From positions 59,339 to 123,338 of the forward strand of contig NZ_JBHLVH010000012.1 of NCBI RefSeq assembly GCF_042433515.1: a DNA stretch of 64,000 nt, written 5' to 3'. The position numbers and the translations under genes were made by a program. The DNA comes from Kytococcus schroeteri. GTDB lineage: Bacteria; Actinomycetota; Actinomycetes; Actinomycetales; Dermatophilaceae. This document shows, in pieces, positions 24,076 through 32,528 of the stretch. The notes under the pieces are model-generated. The model saw only the letters and a program-made list of their open reading frames with translations, was not told where the DNA came from and did not search any database. How positions within the stretch are numbered: position 1 is the stretch's first letter; each line of letters opens with the position of its first letter.

Positions 24076-25637
24076 CGCCCACGCCCGACGTCCTCGTGCC
24101 CCTGCCCGTGGTGGTGCCACTGGTGGCCGCCGGCCTGACCCTGGTGGCCAACCGCCGCACGGGCGTGCAGCGCGCCGTCACCGTGGCGGCCCTCACCACG
24201 AGCCTCGTGGTGGCTGCCCTGCTGGTGCACCTCAGCGACACCCGCGGGCCGCAGGTGGTGCAGGTGGGTGGCTGGGCGCCCACGGAGGGCATCGCGCTGG
24301 TGGCCGACCGCCTCGCCTCGCTCATGGTGCTGGTGAGCGTGCTGGTGACGCTGGCGGTGGTGCTCTACTCCATCGGGGAGGGCCGGTCGTCCTTCGACGA
24401 GGAGAGCGACGGCCAGTCCCCGCTGCCGATCTTCCACCCCACCCTGCTGGTGCTCTCGGCGGGCGTGTCCACCACCTTCCTCTCGGGCGACCTGTTTCAC
24501 CTGTACGTGGGCTTCGAGATGCTGCTGGTGGCCTCGTTCGTGCTGCTGACGCTCGGCGGCACCCGGGCGCGGGTGCGCGCGGGCACCAACTACGTGGCCG
24601 TCAGCCTGGTGTCCTCGGCGGTCTTCCTCACCGCCATCGCGCTGGTCTACGCCGCCACGGGAACGGTCAACCTGGCCCACCTGGCGCACCGGCTCGCGGA
24701 GGTCGACGCCGACACCCGCCTGGCCCTGGAACTCGTGCTGCTGCTGGGCTTCGGCATCAAGGCCGCCGTCTTCCCGATGCAGGGCTGGCTGCCGGACTCC
24801 TACCCCACGGCGCCGGCGTCGGTGACGGCCGTGTTCGCCGGCCTGCTCACCAAGGTGGGTGTGTACGCCATCATCCGCACCGAGGTGCTGCTCTTCCCGG
24901 ACGACCGGGTGAGCCCCCTGCTGCTGGGCGCGGCTGCACTGACGATGGTGGTGGGCATCCTCGGCGCCATCGTGCAGGACGACATCAAGCGCATGCTCTC
25001 CTTCACCCTGGTGAGCCACATCGGGTTCATGATCTTCGGCATCGCGCTCGGTGGGGAGCTGGGGCTCTCGGCGGCCATCTTCTACGTGGTGCACCACATC
25101 CTCATCCAGTCGGCGCTGTTCCTCGTGACGGGCCTGGTGGAGCGCCGCGGCGGCACCTCCTCCTCGATGCGGCTGGACCGGCTGGCCACGGCCTCGCCGC
25201 TGGTGGCGGTGCTCTTCTTCGTGCCGGCCATGAACCTGGGCGGCATCCCTCCGTTCTCGGGCTTCCTGGCCAAGGTGGGCCTCATCGAGGCGGGCCTGTA
25301 CCACGGCGGGTGGCTGGCGTACACGCTGGTGGGGGCCTCGCTGCTCACCTCGTTGCTCACGCTGTACGCGCTGACCCGCACCTGGGCGCGGGCCTTCTGG
25401 CGCCGCCCGTTCAGCGAGGACGGCCACCCGCTGCGCGACCTGCCGGACCCGGACCGTGACGTCTCGGAGGCGCTGGTGTCCGGCGTGGTCGGTCCCACGG
25501 TGCTGCTCGTGGGGGTGGGGCTGGCGCTGAGCGTGGCCGCCGGGCCGGTGTACGCATACACCGACCGCGCCGCCCACGACCTGCTGGGCACCACGGTCTA
25601 CACGCACGCGGTCTTCCCCGACGGGGTGCCGCGATGA
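24072..25637 (+). CDS. mnhD: Mrp antiporter subunit D
   Basis: 521 residues, a NuoM/N-like channel subunit. Typical segments are LYVGFEMLLVASFVLLTLGG (Glu of helix 5), GFGIKAAVFPMQGWLPDSYP (Lys and Asp-containing) and LVSHIGFMIFGIALG. It starts at ATG 24072, inside the mnhC stop, which excludes longer upstream extensions of the frame. Confidence 0.93.
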   Translation: MTPTPDVLVPLPVVVPLVAAGLTLVANRRTGVQRAVTVAALTTSLVVAALLVHLSDTRGPQVVQVGGWAPTEGIALVADRLASLMVLVSVLVTLAVVLYSIGEGRSSFDEESDGQSPLPIFHPTLLVLSAGVSTTFLSGDLFHLYVGFEMLLVASFVLLTLGGTRARVRAGTNYVAVSLVSSAVFLTAIALVYAATGTVNLAHLAHRLAEVDADTRLALELVLLLGFGIKAAVFPMQGWLPDSYPTAPASVTAVFAGLLTKVGVYAIIRTEVLLFPDDRVSPLLLGAAALTMVVGILGAIVQDDIKRMLSFTLVSHIGFMIFGIALGGELGLSAAIFYVVHHILIQSALFLVTGLVERRGGTSSSMRLDRLATASPLVAVLFFVPAMNLGGIPPFSGFLAKVGLIEAGLYHGGWLAYTLVGASLLTSLLTLYALTRTWARAFWRRPFSEDGHPLRDLPDPDRDVSEALVSGVVGPTVLLVGVGLALSVAAGPVYAYTDRAAHDLLGTTVYTHAVFPDGVPR

Positions 25638-26248
25638 TGCCCGCCGACCTGCGCCAGACGCTGCGCGACCGCATCGACCTGCGGGCGGTGGTGCTGCTCA
25701 CCGCCACGTGGATGCTGCTCTGGGGGCACCTGAAGTGGCTGGACCTGCTGGGGGGCGTGCTGGTCTCCGTGCTGGTGTGCCTGCTCTTCCCCCTGCCACG
25801 CCTGGAGCTGCGCCTGGTGCTGCGGCCGGTGGCGTTCGTGCGGCTGGTGGTGACCTTCCTCGTGGACCTCGTGGCGGCCTCGGCGTCCGTGGCCTGGGCG
25901 GTGTTCACCAGCCGTCGCTCGCCCGGCGGCACGGTGTTCGAGGTGCCGCTGCGCTCCACCGACGAGCTGTTCGTGGCCACCACGGCGGGCATGACCACGC
26001 TCGTTCCCGGCAGCGTGGTGCTGGACCTGGACCGTGAGGTGGGCACCCTGTTGGTGCACGGGTTCCGCGTGCACACCCCCGAGCAGCAGCAGGAGTTCCG
26101 CAAAAAGGTGTGGCGGCAGGAGGAGCTGCTGCTGCGGGCGCTCGCCCCGGACGTCGACGAGGTCATGGCCCGCGACCCGGGCGGGCCCCTGCAGGGCCGC
26201 TCGGCGCTCACCGGCGGCGTGCGCACCAGCGACGGAGGAGGAGGCTGA
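25634..26248 (+). CDS. mnhE: Mrp antiporter subunit E
   Basis: 204 residues with an N-terminal membrane region and a soluble C-terminal domain with TAGMTTLVPGSVVLDLDRE, characteristic of MnhE. Overlaps mnhD and mnhF by a few bases. Confidence 0.92.
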   Translation: MMPADLRQTLRDRIDLRAVVLLTATWMLLWGHLKWLDLLGGVLVSVLVCLLFPLPRLELRLVLRPVAFVRLVVTFLVDLVAASASVAWAVFTSRRSPGGTVFEVPLRSTDELFVATTAGMTTLVPGSVVLDLDREVGTLLVHGFRVHTPEQQQEFRKKVWRQEELLLRALAPDVDEVMARDPGGPLQGRSALTGGVRTSDGGGG

Positions 26249-26538
26249 TGGTCGAGACCGTGCTGGCCTGGGCGGTGGGGCTGCTGCTCGCCGCCTCGGC
26301 CCTGCTCACCGTGCTCCGGGTGGTGACCGGTCCCACGATGATGGACCGGGTCATCGGCCTGGAGGTGGTCACCGGTGTGCTCATCTGCGCGCTGGGCACT
26401 GAGGCCGCCGTCAACCGGCACACCACCTCGCTGCCGGTGCTCATCTCGTTGTCGCTCATCGGCTTCCTGGGGTCGGTGAGCGTGGCGCGGTTCATGCGCC
26501 CGGCCGACGCGCCGCGCACCGAGGAGGTGCCGCGATGA
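26248..26538 (+). CDS. mnhF: Mrp antiporter subunit F
   Basis: 96 residues with three membrane helices and the conserved VVTGPTMMDRVIGLEVVTG. The ATG at 26248 overlaps the mnhE stop (TGATG) and sits after the ribosome binding site GGAGGAGG. Confidence 0.92.
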   Translation: MVETVLAWAVGLLLAASALLTVLRVVTGPTMMDRVIGLEVVTGVLICALGTEAAVNRHTTSLPVLISLSLIGFLGSVSVARFMRPADAPRTEEVPR

Positions 26539-26924
26539 CGGGGCTGCTGGACCTGCTGGGGATGCTCTGCCTGCTGGGCGGGGCGGTGCTGTGCCTCTCG
26601 GCCTCGCTGGGGCTGTGGCGCTTCGGCGACCTCTTCACCCGCATGCACGCCAGCAGCAAGCCGCAGGTGCTGGGGGTGCTGCTGGTGGCCCTCGGGGTGG
26701 GGCTGCGCGTGCGTCAGCCCAGCGACGTGGGCATGCTCGTGCTGCTGGCGGTGTGCCACCTCATCACCGTGCCGGTGGCGGCGCAGATGGTGGGGCGGGC
26801 GGCGCTGCGTATCGGGCAGGGCGACTCCGAGGGGGAGGTGGCCCGCCGCTGGGAGGAGCGACTGGCCGAGCTGGAGGAGCAGGACGACGCGGTGACCGGG
26901 CAGGAGCAGGCACCCCGCACCTGA
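26535..26924 (+). CDS. mnhG: Mrp antiporter subunit G
   Basis: 129 residues with three membrane helices and the signature LGLWRFGDLFTRMHASSKPQ, closing the mrp operon. The C-terminal tail is charged. Confidence 0.92.
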   Translation: MTGLLDLLGMLCLLGGAVLCLSASLGLWRFGDLFTRMHASSKPQVLGVLLVALGVGLRVRQPSDVGMLVLLAVCHLITVPVAAQMVGRAALRIGQGDSEGEVARRWEERLAELEEQDDAVTGQEQAPRT

Positions 26925-26933
26925 GGCGGTGCC

Positions 26934-27626
26934 TCAGCGCGCGGAGGCGTCCTCGAGCAGCGCCACGCCCGGCCCGGTGAGCGCACCGGGCTCCCACGGG
27001 CGCCCGGTGGCGGCCATGAGCAGCTCCAGCAGCCGGCCCCGCACCTCGGGCCCGCTGCCCAGGGCCACGTTGCCGTCGGTGCCCACCAGGGTCACCCGGC
27101 GCAGGGCCGCCGGCGCCCCGCCGAGGGCCTCCCGGGTGCCCAGCTGGTGGGCCAGGGCCTGCTGCACGGCGGGGATCGGGTAGAAGTGGCGGATGCCCAG
27201 CGGGCGGCGGACGTCCTCGCCGTGGGCGATCTCCTCCACCAGCCGGCTGGCCACGGGCGCCAGCCAGGTGGGCGGGCCGCTCGTGCGCCCGGCCACGGAG
27301 CGCAGGGCGTCCAGCATCGCCGCCGGGGTGGGGCGTCGCTCGGCGTCCACGCCGGCCTGGTTCTGCCGGTCGAGGCTGCCGCCCGCGGCCACCATCGCGC
27401 GGGTGAGGCGCCACGGGGTGGTGCGGGCGTTGTCCACCAGGTGGGCGGCCACGTCCATCACCGTCCACCCGGGGGCCAGCGAGGGCGTGTCCCACGCCGC
27501 GCGGTCCAGGTCGGCGAGGTCCGCGACGAGCGCCCACCGCTCGGCGTGCACGAGGCGCCAGGTGGCCTCCGCGGGGGAGGGGCGTGCGGGTCCGGGCGTG
27601 CGGGGGCGGCGGCGCAGGAGGGGCAT
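26934..27626 (-). CDS. Mycothiol-dependent maleylpyruvate isomerase-type (DinB-like) protein
   Basis: 230 residues. The N-terminal four-helix domain has WALVADLADLDRAAWDTPSL, APGWTVMDVAAHLVDNAR and VEEIAHGEDVRRPLG, the pattern of the mycothiol maleylpyruvate isomerase N-terminal domain superfamily, whose His ligands bind a metal and which use mycothiol or related thiols. The short extra N-terminus is basic. A CACACT box 6 nt upstream of ATG 27626 (on the minus strand) supports this start. Exact substrate unknown. Confidence 0.75.
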   Translation of the reverse strand: MPLLRRRPRTPGPARPSPAEATWRLVHAERWALVADLADLDRAAWDTPSLAPGWTVMDVAAHLVDNARTTPWRLTRAMVAAGGSLDRQNQAGVDAERRPTPAAMLDALRSVAGRTSGPPTWLAPVASRLVEEIAHGEDVRRPLGIRHFYPIPAVQQALAHQLGTREALGGAPAALRRVTLVGTDGNVALGSGPEVRGRLLELLMAATGRPWEPGALTGPGVALLEDASAR

Positions 27627-27727
27627 GGGCCCAGTGTGGGCCACGCTCCGGCGGGGTCGTCCTCGGGCCGCGTTCCGGGCCAGGTGCATCCGGCCCACCC
27701 TCCCTCCGGGTGCGCCGGGCGGCTGGG

Positions 27728-27733
27728 TACGGT
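27728..27733 (+). promoter_or_regulatory. -10 box (TACGGT), leaderless start
   Basis: TACGGT followed by 6 nt and then ATG at 27740. Confidence 0.45.
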
Positions 27734-27739
27734 CCGGGC

Positions 27740-28510
27740 ATGACCGCCTCCTCCCGACGCCTCCTCACCATCGCGGCCGGCGCCGCCGTCGTCCTGCTGC
27801 TGGCGGTGGGTGCCCTGCTGGCCGGCCGCTCCGGCCCGTCGCCCCAGAAGGCCTCCGGGGGCGATGCCGGCGCGTCCTCACCGGCGTCCCCCGGGGAGTC
27901 CTCCGCCGCCGGGGAGGGAGGCCGTGGCCCCTCGGCCGCCGAGGAGCGCATCGGCCTCACCCGCCGCGACGCCGATGACGTGACCGCTCTCGGTGACGTG
28001 GACGCCCCCGTGGTGCTCATCGAGTACGCCGACTACCGCTGTCCCTTCTGCGCGGTGTTCAGCCGCGACACCATGCCGGAGCTGGTGAGCGAGTACGTGG
28101 AGTCCGGCCGGCTCCGGGTGGAGTGGCGCGACCTCCCCCTGTTCGGCGAGGAGTCGGAGAAGGCCGCGGTGGCCGCGCGCGCCGCCGGTGAGCAGGGGCG
28201 GTTCTGGGAGTACCACCGCGCGGTGTACGAGGCCGCGCCCGAGCGGGGGCACCTGGAGGTCACCGACGAGAAGCTCACCGCCTGGGCCGAGGAGGTGGGG
28301 GTGCCGGACATGGAGCGGTTCGCCCGCGACCTGGAGTCCCCCGAGCTGCTGGAGCAGGTGCGCGCCGATGCCGAGGAGGCCCGCTCCCAGGTGGGTGCCA
28401 CGGGGACGCCGACCTTCGTCATCGACGACCAGCGGATGGTGGGCGCCCAGTCCGCGGAGACCTTCCGCCGGGTGATCGACCAGCAGCTCGCCGCGCGCCG
28501 GGAGGGCTGA
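27740..28510 (+). CDS. Membrane-anchored DsbA-like thiol-disulfide oxidoreductase
   Basis: 256 residues: an N-terminal membrane anchor (about 9-29), a Ser/Gly/Ala-rich linker to ~70, then a DsbA-like thioredoxin domain with active site YRCPFCAVF (Cys101, Cys104) and cis-Pro loop VGATGTPTFVID. It should act outside the membrane on secreted proteins. The next gene, starting right after its stop, encodes a CcdA-like electron carrier, so the pair may form or maintain redox state of disulfides. Confidence 0.87.
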   Translation: MTASSRRLLTIAAGAAVVLLLAVGALLAGRSGPSPQKASGGDAGASSPASPGESSAAGEGGRGPSAAEERIGLTRRDADDVTALGDVDAPVVLIEYADYRCPFCAVFSRDTMPELVSEYVESGRLRVEWRDLPLFGEESEKAAVAARAAGEQGRFWEYHRAVYEAAPERGHLEVTDEKLTAWAEEVGVPDMERFARDLESPELLEQVRADAEEARSQVGATGTPTFVIDDQRMVGAQSAETFRRVIDQQLAARREG

Positions 28511-29332
28511 GTGGACATCGGGTACACCGGCGCCTTCCTCGGGGGCGTCCTCGCGCTGCTGAGCCCCTGCTCGGTGATGCTGCTGCCGGCCTTCTTCGCC
28601 TACGCCTTCACCTCCCCGGTGGCGCTCGTGGGGCGGACGATGGTGTTCTACGCGGGCCTGTGCGCCACGCTGGTGCCGCTGGGCGTCTTCTCCGGCGCCG
28701 TGGGCTCGCTGCTCACCGCGCACCGGTCGGCGTTGGTGGCCGGTGCCGCCGCAGTCGTCATCGTGCTGGGCCTGTGGCAGCTCTCGGGCCTGCCCGTGCC
28801 CGGTCTGGGCCGCACCGCCGGCGGAGGCCGCGACACCACCTCGGTGGTGTCGGTGTTCACCCTCGGGGCCGTGTACGCGGTGGCCGGCGTCTGCGCGGGG
28901 CCCATCCTGGGTTCGGTCCTCATGGTGGCCACCGTGAGCGGCAGCGCCGTGTACGGCGGCACCGTGCTGGCCCTCTACGCGCTGGGCATGACGGTGCCGC
29001 TGCTGGTCCTGGCTGCGGTGTGGGACCGGCTGGGTTCCCGAGGCCGCGCTCTGGTGGCGCCCCGCGAGGTCTCCTTGGGGCCGTGGCGCAACACCTGGGC
29101 GATGGTGGTCTCCGGGCTGCTCTGCGTGGCCATCGGTGTGCTGCTCCTGGTCACCGACGGCACGGCGGGGCTGAGTGGGCTGGTCACCGTCAGCGCCCAG
29201 CGCGACGCCGAGACCGCCCTGGCCGAGTGGGCCTCGGGGGTCTCGGACACCTGGTTCGTCGTGGTGGCGGCCCTGGTGGTGCTGGGGTTGGTGGTGTGGT
29301 CGGTGGGCCGACCGTCCCGGGGCCCACGGTAG
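28511..29332 (+). CDS. CcdA/DsbD-type transmembrane electron-transfer protein
   Basis: 273 residues with about seven membrane helices. The two conserved Cys-containing segments are GVLALLSPCSVMLLPAFFAY and YAVAGVCAGPILGSVL. Such proteins pass reducing power from cytoplasmic thioredoxin to extracytoplasmic thioredoxin-like proteins. The GTG start follows the stop of the DsbA-like gene directly, which argues for a dedicated partnership. Confidence 0.87.
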   Translation: MDIGYTGAFLGGVLALLSPCSVMLLPAFFAYAFTSPVALVGRTMVFYAGLCATLVPLGVFSGAVGSLLTAHRSALVAGAAAVVIVLGLWQLSGLPVPGLGRTAGGGRDTTSVVSVFTLGAVYAVAGVCAGPILGSVLMVATVSGSAVYGGTVLALYALGMTVPLLVLAAVWDRLGSRGRALVAPREVSLGPWRNTWAMVVSGLLCVAIGVLLLVTDGTAGLSGLVTVSAQRDAETALAEWASGVSDTWFVVVAALVVLGLVVWSVGRPSRGPR

Positions 29333-29359
29333 GGCTGGGCGCCGTCGGTCGGGCGTGCC

Positions 29360-29890
29360 TCAGCACCACTTCCCGGCGATGGCGGCCAGCACCGTGCGGT
29401 TGCGGGAGGTGGCCGTGCCGGCGTGGCGTTCCACCAGCCCGTTGGAGAGTTTCGAGCGATGCACGTCCGGCCCCATCAGCGTGTGGGCGGCGCGGCCCCG
29501 CACCATCACCCGCTCGCCGGGGAACTCCAGCCCCTCCAGCGCGGCGACCGCGTCGGCGCCGGGCTTGGCGCGCAGCAGCGACACGTAGTGCGCACCGTCG
29601 TGCCCGGCGGCCACCTCGTCGAGGGAGTCCACCACCTCCTGCAGCTCGGCGGGCGTCAGCAGCACCACCGGCACGTCGAACCCGCGGTCGGCCGCGAAGG
29701 CGGCCTCGAGCCGCTCGGTGATGCGCTCCCGCGAGTGCATCGTGGTGCTGAAGCGCACGTTGCCGGTGTTGATGTGGGTGGCCACGTCGGTGAACCCCAG
29801 GGCCTCCACGCAGGTGCGCACCTCCGCGGCCGGGAACTTCCGCCTCGCCCCCAGGTTCACCGCGCGCAGGAAGCCGATCCAGGTGCTCAT
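29360..29890 (-). CDS. DUF1697 protein
   Basis: 176 residues. TWIGFLRAVNLGARRKFPAA at the start, the THINTGNVRFST segment and the end with SKLSNGLVERHAGTATSRN are diagnostic of DUF1697. No function is established for the family. It converges with the CcdA-like gene. Confidence 0.82.
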   Translation of the reverse strand: MSTWIGFLRAVNLGARRKFPAAEVRTCVEALGFTDVATHINTGNVRFSTTMHSRERITERLEAAFAADRGFDVPVVLLTPAELQEVVDSLDEVAAGHDGAHYVSLLRAKPGADAVAALEGLEFPGERVMVRGRAAHTLMGPDVHRSKLSNGLVERHAGTATSRNRTVLAAIAGKWC

Positions 29891-29968
29891 GGGGTCAGTC
29901 TGCCCGGAGAGGGTGCCGGTGTCCCCTCCTCATCACGGCGGCGTCGGGCCATCCCCCATGATGTGCCG

Positions 29969-30601
29969 ATGACGCTCGCCCAGGCCCTGCTCTCCTTCGC
30001 CGTCGTCGCGGCCGTGCTCACCATCACGCCGGGGCTCGACATGGCCCTCGTGCTGCGCTCCGCCCTCCGCGACGGGCGCGGCTCCGCCGTGGCCACAGGC
30101 GTGGGCATCTGCGCCGGTTCCCTGGTCTGGGCCGTGGCCGCCGCGGTGGGGGTGAGCGCCCTGCTCACCGCCTCGGCCACCGCGTTCACCGTCCTCAAGC
30201 TGGTGGGTGCTGCCTACATGCTCTTCCTCGGCCTGCGGATGCTGTGGGGCGTGGTGCGGGGCACAGGTCACGTGGACCTCGACGCCGCCCCGCGCACCCG
30301 CGGTGGCGCGTGGGAGCACCTCCGTCGCGGCCTGCTCACCAACGTGCTCAACCCCAAGGTGGGCGCCTTCTACGTGGCGGTGCTGCCCCACTTCATGGCC
30401 GACGGGGTGCCCACCGCTGTGATGGGCCTGCTCCTGGCGCTGGTGCACGTGGTCGAGTCGCTGGTCTTCTTCGCGCTCATCATCGCCGGGGCGCACTCGG
30501 TGCGGGGGCTCCTGCAACGCCCGGTGGCCCAGCGCGCCATCGATGCCGTCACCGGCACGGTGCTGGTTCTGTTCGGCGCCCGGTTGGCCACCTCGCGCTG
30601 A
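29969..30601 (+). CDS. LysE/RhtB family transporter, second copy
   Basis: 210 residues with six hydrophobic segments. The N-terminal ITPGLDMALVLRSALRDG is the family signature, with Leu in place of the usual Pro-Asp pair seen in the copy at 14965; GLLTNVLNPKVGAFYVAVLP is also conserved. ATG 29969 lies 6 nt after a CATGAT -10-like box, again a leaderless arrangement. Substrate unknown. Confidence 0.85.
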   Translation: MTLAQALLSFAVVAAVLTITPGLDMALVLRSALRDGRGSAVATGVGICAGSLVWAVAAAVGVSALLTASATAFTVLKLVGAAYMLFLGLRMLWGVVRGTGHVDLDAAPRTRGGAWEHLRRGLLTNVLNPKVGAFYVAVLPHFMADGVPTAVMGLLLALVHVVESLVFFALIIAGAHSVRGLLQRPVAQRAIDAVTGTVLVLFGARLATSR

Positions 30602-30616
30602 GCACGGGCCGGGTGC

Positions 30617-31510
30617 TCATGCGCACTGCCAGGTGAACCCGGCGTCCGCCACGGGCTCCTCCGCGTCCGGGCGGGTCATCCAGTAGAGCTTGCCCTCGTC
30701 CCCCCAGCACATGCCGGTGGCGTCGTCGCTGCCCACCTGCAGCAGGTTGTGCCACCGGACGGCCTCCCGGTCGCCATCCTCCCCCTCGGCGGAGAGCCCC
30801 TTGAACGCCATGACCTCGAACTCCGTCGGACCCTGGTCGGGCAGGGTGTACCCGCCCAGGCGGTGGCTGGCCTGGGCGATCTGCAGGGTCATCACCTCGT
30901 CCTCGAAGTCCTCGTTGGTCACCGGGTGGTCGTCCACCGGGCCCACGCCGAACTCCAGCGACACCGCGGGGTGGTCCGAGGCCGGGTAGCTCATGGCCTG
31001 CCGGCCGGTCAGCTCCACCTCGGTCCACGACTCCAGCGGCTCGGGCACCTGGGTCGGCGGGCAGGTGTCGCGCCCCGCGGCCACGTGCAGCAGCACCGCG
31101 CCGGCGGCCGTGGCAGGGTCCCAGCAGCCCACGAGGGTCTCGAAGTCGTCCACCTCGCCGTCCCAGTGGAAGGCCAGCAGGCGCCCCGTCGTGGGCAGCT
31201 CGATGCCGGTGCGCAGCCCAGCGGCCGCGAGGGCGGCGAGGTCCACCTCGCCCACGAACGCCAACGGGCCGTGGCCCTCCCAGTGCGGCCACGGGGTGCC
31301 GGCGGGCAGGTGCGGAACGCCGCCGAGCCGCGCCACCACGGGGCCCTCGCCGCCCACCAGCTCCACCGTCGGGCGGCCCAGCGCCAGCCAGCGCCGGGCA
31401 GTCTCGGGGTCGAGGTACTCGCGCGCCACGGCCTCGAACGGATCCTGCAGGTGTTCCACGTCGTCGTCCTCGTAGGGGGCTTCTGGCGCGAGCAACATAT
31501 CTGCGGCCAC
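30617..31510 (-). CDS. DUF1963 (YwqG-like) protein
   Basis: 297 residues. The pattern GGVPHLPAGTPWPHWEGHGPLAFVGE is the hallmark of DUF1963/YwqG, with further blocks YPASDHPAVSLEFG, DQGPTEFEVMAFKGLS, LLQVGSDDATGMCWGDEGKLYWM. YwqG homologues are found in polymorphic-toxin and immunity contexts, but no toxin is adjacent here. Function unknown. Confidence 0.82.
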   Translation of the reverse strand: MAADMLLAPEAPYEDDDVEHLQDPFEAVAREYLDPETARRWLALGRPTVELVGGEGPVVARLGGVPHLPAGTPWPHWEGHGPLAFVGEVDLAALAAAGLRTGIELPTTGRLLAFHWDGEVDDFETLVGCWDPATAAGAVLLHVAAGRDTCPPTQVPEPLESWTEVELTGRQAMSYPASDHPAVSLEFGVGPVDDHPVTNEDFEDEVMTLQIAQASHRLGGYTLPDQGPTEFEVMAFKGLSAEGEDGDREAVRWHNLLQVGSDDATGMCWGDEGKLYWMTRPDAEEPVADAGFTWQCA

Positions 31511-31607
31511 CGACGATCTCCGTGCCCTCGTGGCCGGGGTCGTTCCCGGGGTCGTGAACTCACGCGGGCAACAAGAAGGAACCCGGCCCGCCGTACCGGC
31601 GGCGACG

Positions 31608-32006
31608 TCAGCCTGTCACAGGCACCTCGAGGACCAGTAGGTCGTCTTCCCGTGACTGCATCACATGTTCTTCAGCCGCTCGCCGGGTAGAGTACGCGAT
31701 TCGACCGAAATGAGTATCGAGATCCCCGGCTGCGACGACGAAGAGAGATTCGGGACGATCTTCTCCATCGGTGACCCATGGGACGGTGGTGAACCACTTC
31801 TCCGTTCCGGGGAGTTGGTGCTCCCGGGCGGTCATCTCCAGGGCGATGCGTTGCGAGGGTGTTGCCGCCCAGATGTATTCCCTGTCCCCAAAGGTCTCGT
31901 CCTTATAGAGCAGAATTATTTCTCGACCCCTCCGGCGCCCGCGGATCAGGTTGATCCAATTACGCGCCACAGTTGAGAGCATTTGTGGTCGGGTAGACGC
32001 GGGCAT
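31608..32006 (-). CDS. Hypothetical protein
   Basis: 132 residues with no domain I recognise: RREIILLYKDETFGDREYIW, IALEMTAREHQLPG and LDTHFGRIAYSTRRAAEEHV suggest a small alpha/beta protein. The region is lower in GC than the flanks and marks the start of an accessory island. A purine-rich stretch (AAGGGGAAGAAG) before ATG 32006 supports the start. It overlaps the upstream gene by 47 bp on the same strand. Function unknown. Confidence 0.5.
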   Translation of the reverse strand: MPASTRPQMLSTVARNWINLIRGRRRGREIILLYKDETFGDREYIWAATPSQRIALEMTAREHQLPGTEKWFTTVPWVTDGEDRPESLFVVAAGDLDTHFGRIAYSTRRAAEEHVMQSREDDLLVLEVPVTG

Positions 32007-32310
32007 AGTACTTCTTCCCCTTCCGGATGATCGTTCCCAGGGTGGTTCCTCCCCATCGGGTGCGCTTGCCCCCAGAGCACGAGTGCGAGAGGTTCTTCTG
32101 GTGGTAGGTCTTCTGTCCGGTGTTGCCGCCAGACTTCGAGGGATCCTTGACCCACCAGAGGAGGCGCTTGTGGCGAAGGTCGGATGTGTGGTGGATCGAG
32201 GTCACGCGGACGCTGCACGACGTGCGCGCCTTGAAGCCCACGTTACTGCGACCGGTGGAAGTGCGTAGATGGACGTTCTCCGGCTTCAGGGTGCAAGGGC
32301 CGTAGGTCAC
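31960..32310 (-). CDS. Hypothetical protein, probably 5'-truncated
   Basis: 116 residues, basic and rich in Cys, Ser, Thr and Lys, for example LKPENVHLRTSTGRSNVG and KSGGNTGQKTYHQKNLS. The pattern looks like the C-terminal part of a secreted protein. Open frame continues upstream of the GTG through a plausible coding segment (GGNHIAGVTYGP) until an in-frame TAG inside the transposon end at 32374-32397, so the original N-terminus has probably been lost. Function unknown. Confidence 0.4.
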   Translation of the reverse strand: MTYGPCTLKPENVHLRTSTGRSNVGFKARTSCSVRVTSIHHTSDLRHKRLLWWVKDPSKSGGNTGQKTYHQKNLSHSCSGGKRTRWGGTTLGTIIRKGKKYYARVYPTTNALNCGA

Positions 32311-32373
32311 CCCAGCGATGTGGTTCCCGCCGTCAGCTCCGGAGGGTGACGAGCGATGGCTGCGCCACCGCTG

Positions 32374-32397
32374 CTACACCCTCAGATCGGAAGAGCC
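32374..32397 (+). repeat. ISL3-type terminal inverted repeat, isolated
   Basis: Ends in GGAAGAGCC, the outer end of ISL3-family transposons (GGCTCTTCC when read inward). It matches the 24-bp end at 35206-35229 at 23 of 24 positions and in the same orientation. No transposase lies next to it. Confidence 0.65.
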
Positions 32398-32528
32398 CTG
32401 AAGGTCCACTCGGCGATGTAGGCGAACTCCGTACTGCGGCCTTTCCTCGGGGTTGGGTTGTGGGCGCAGGATCGGAGTTTTCCTGCTCCCTTCACGGCGG
32501 TCGGGACAGGAAAAGTCTTGTCCTGAGG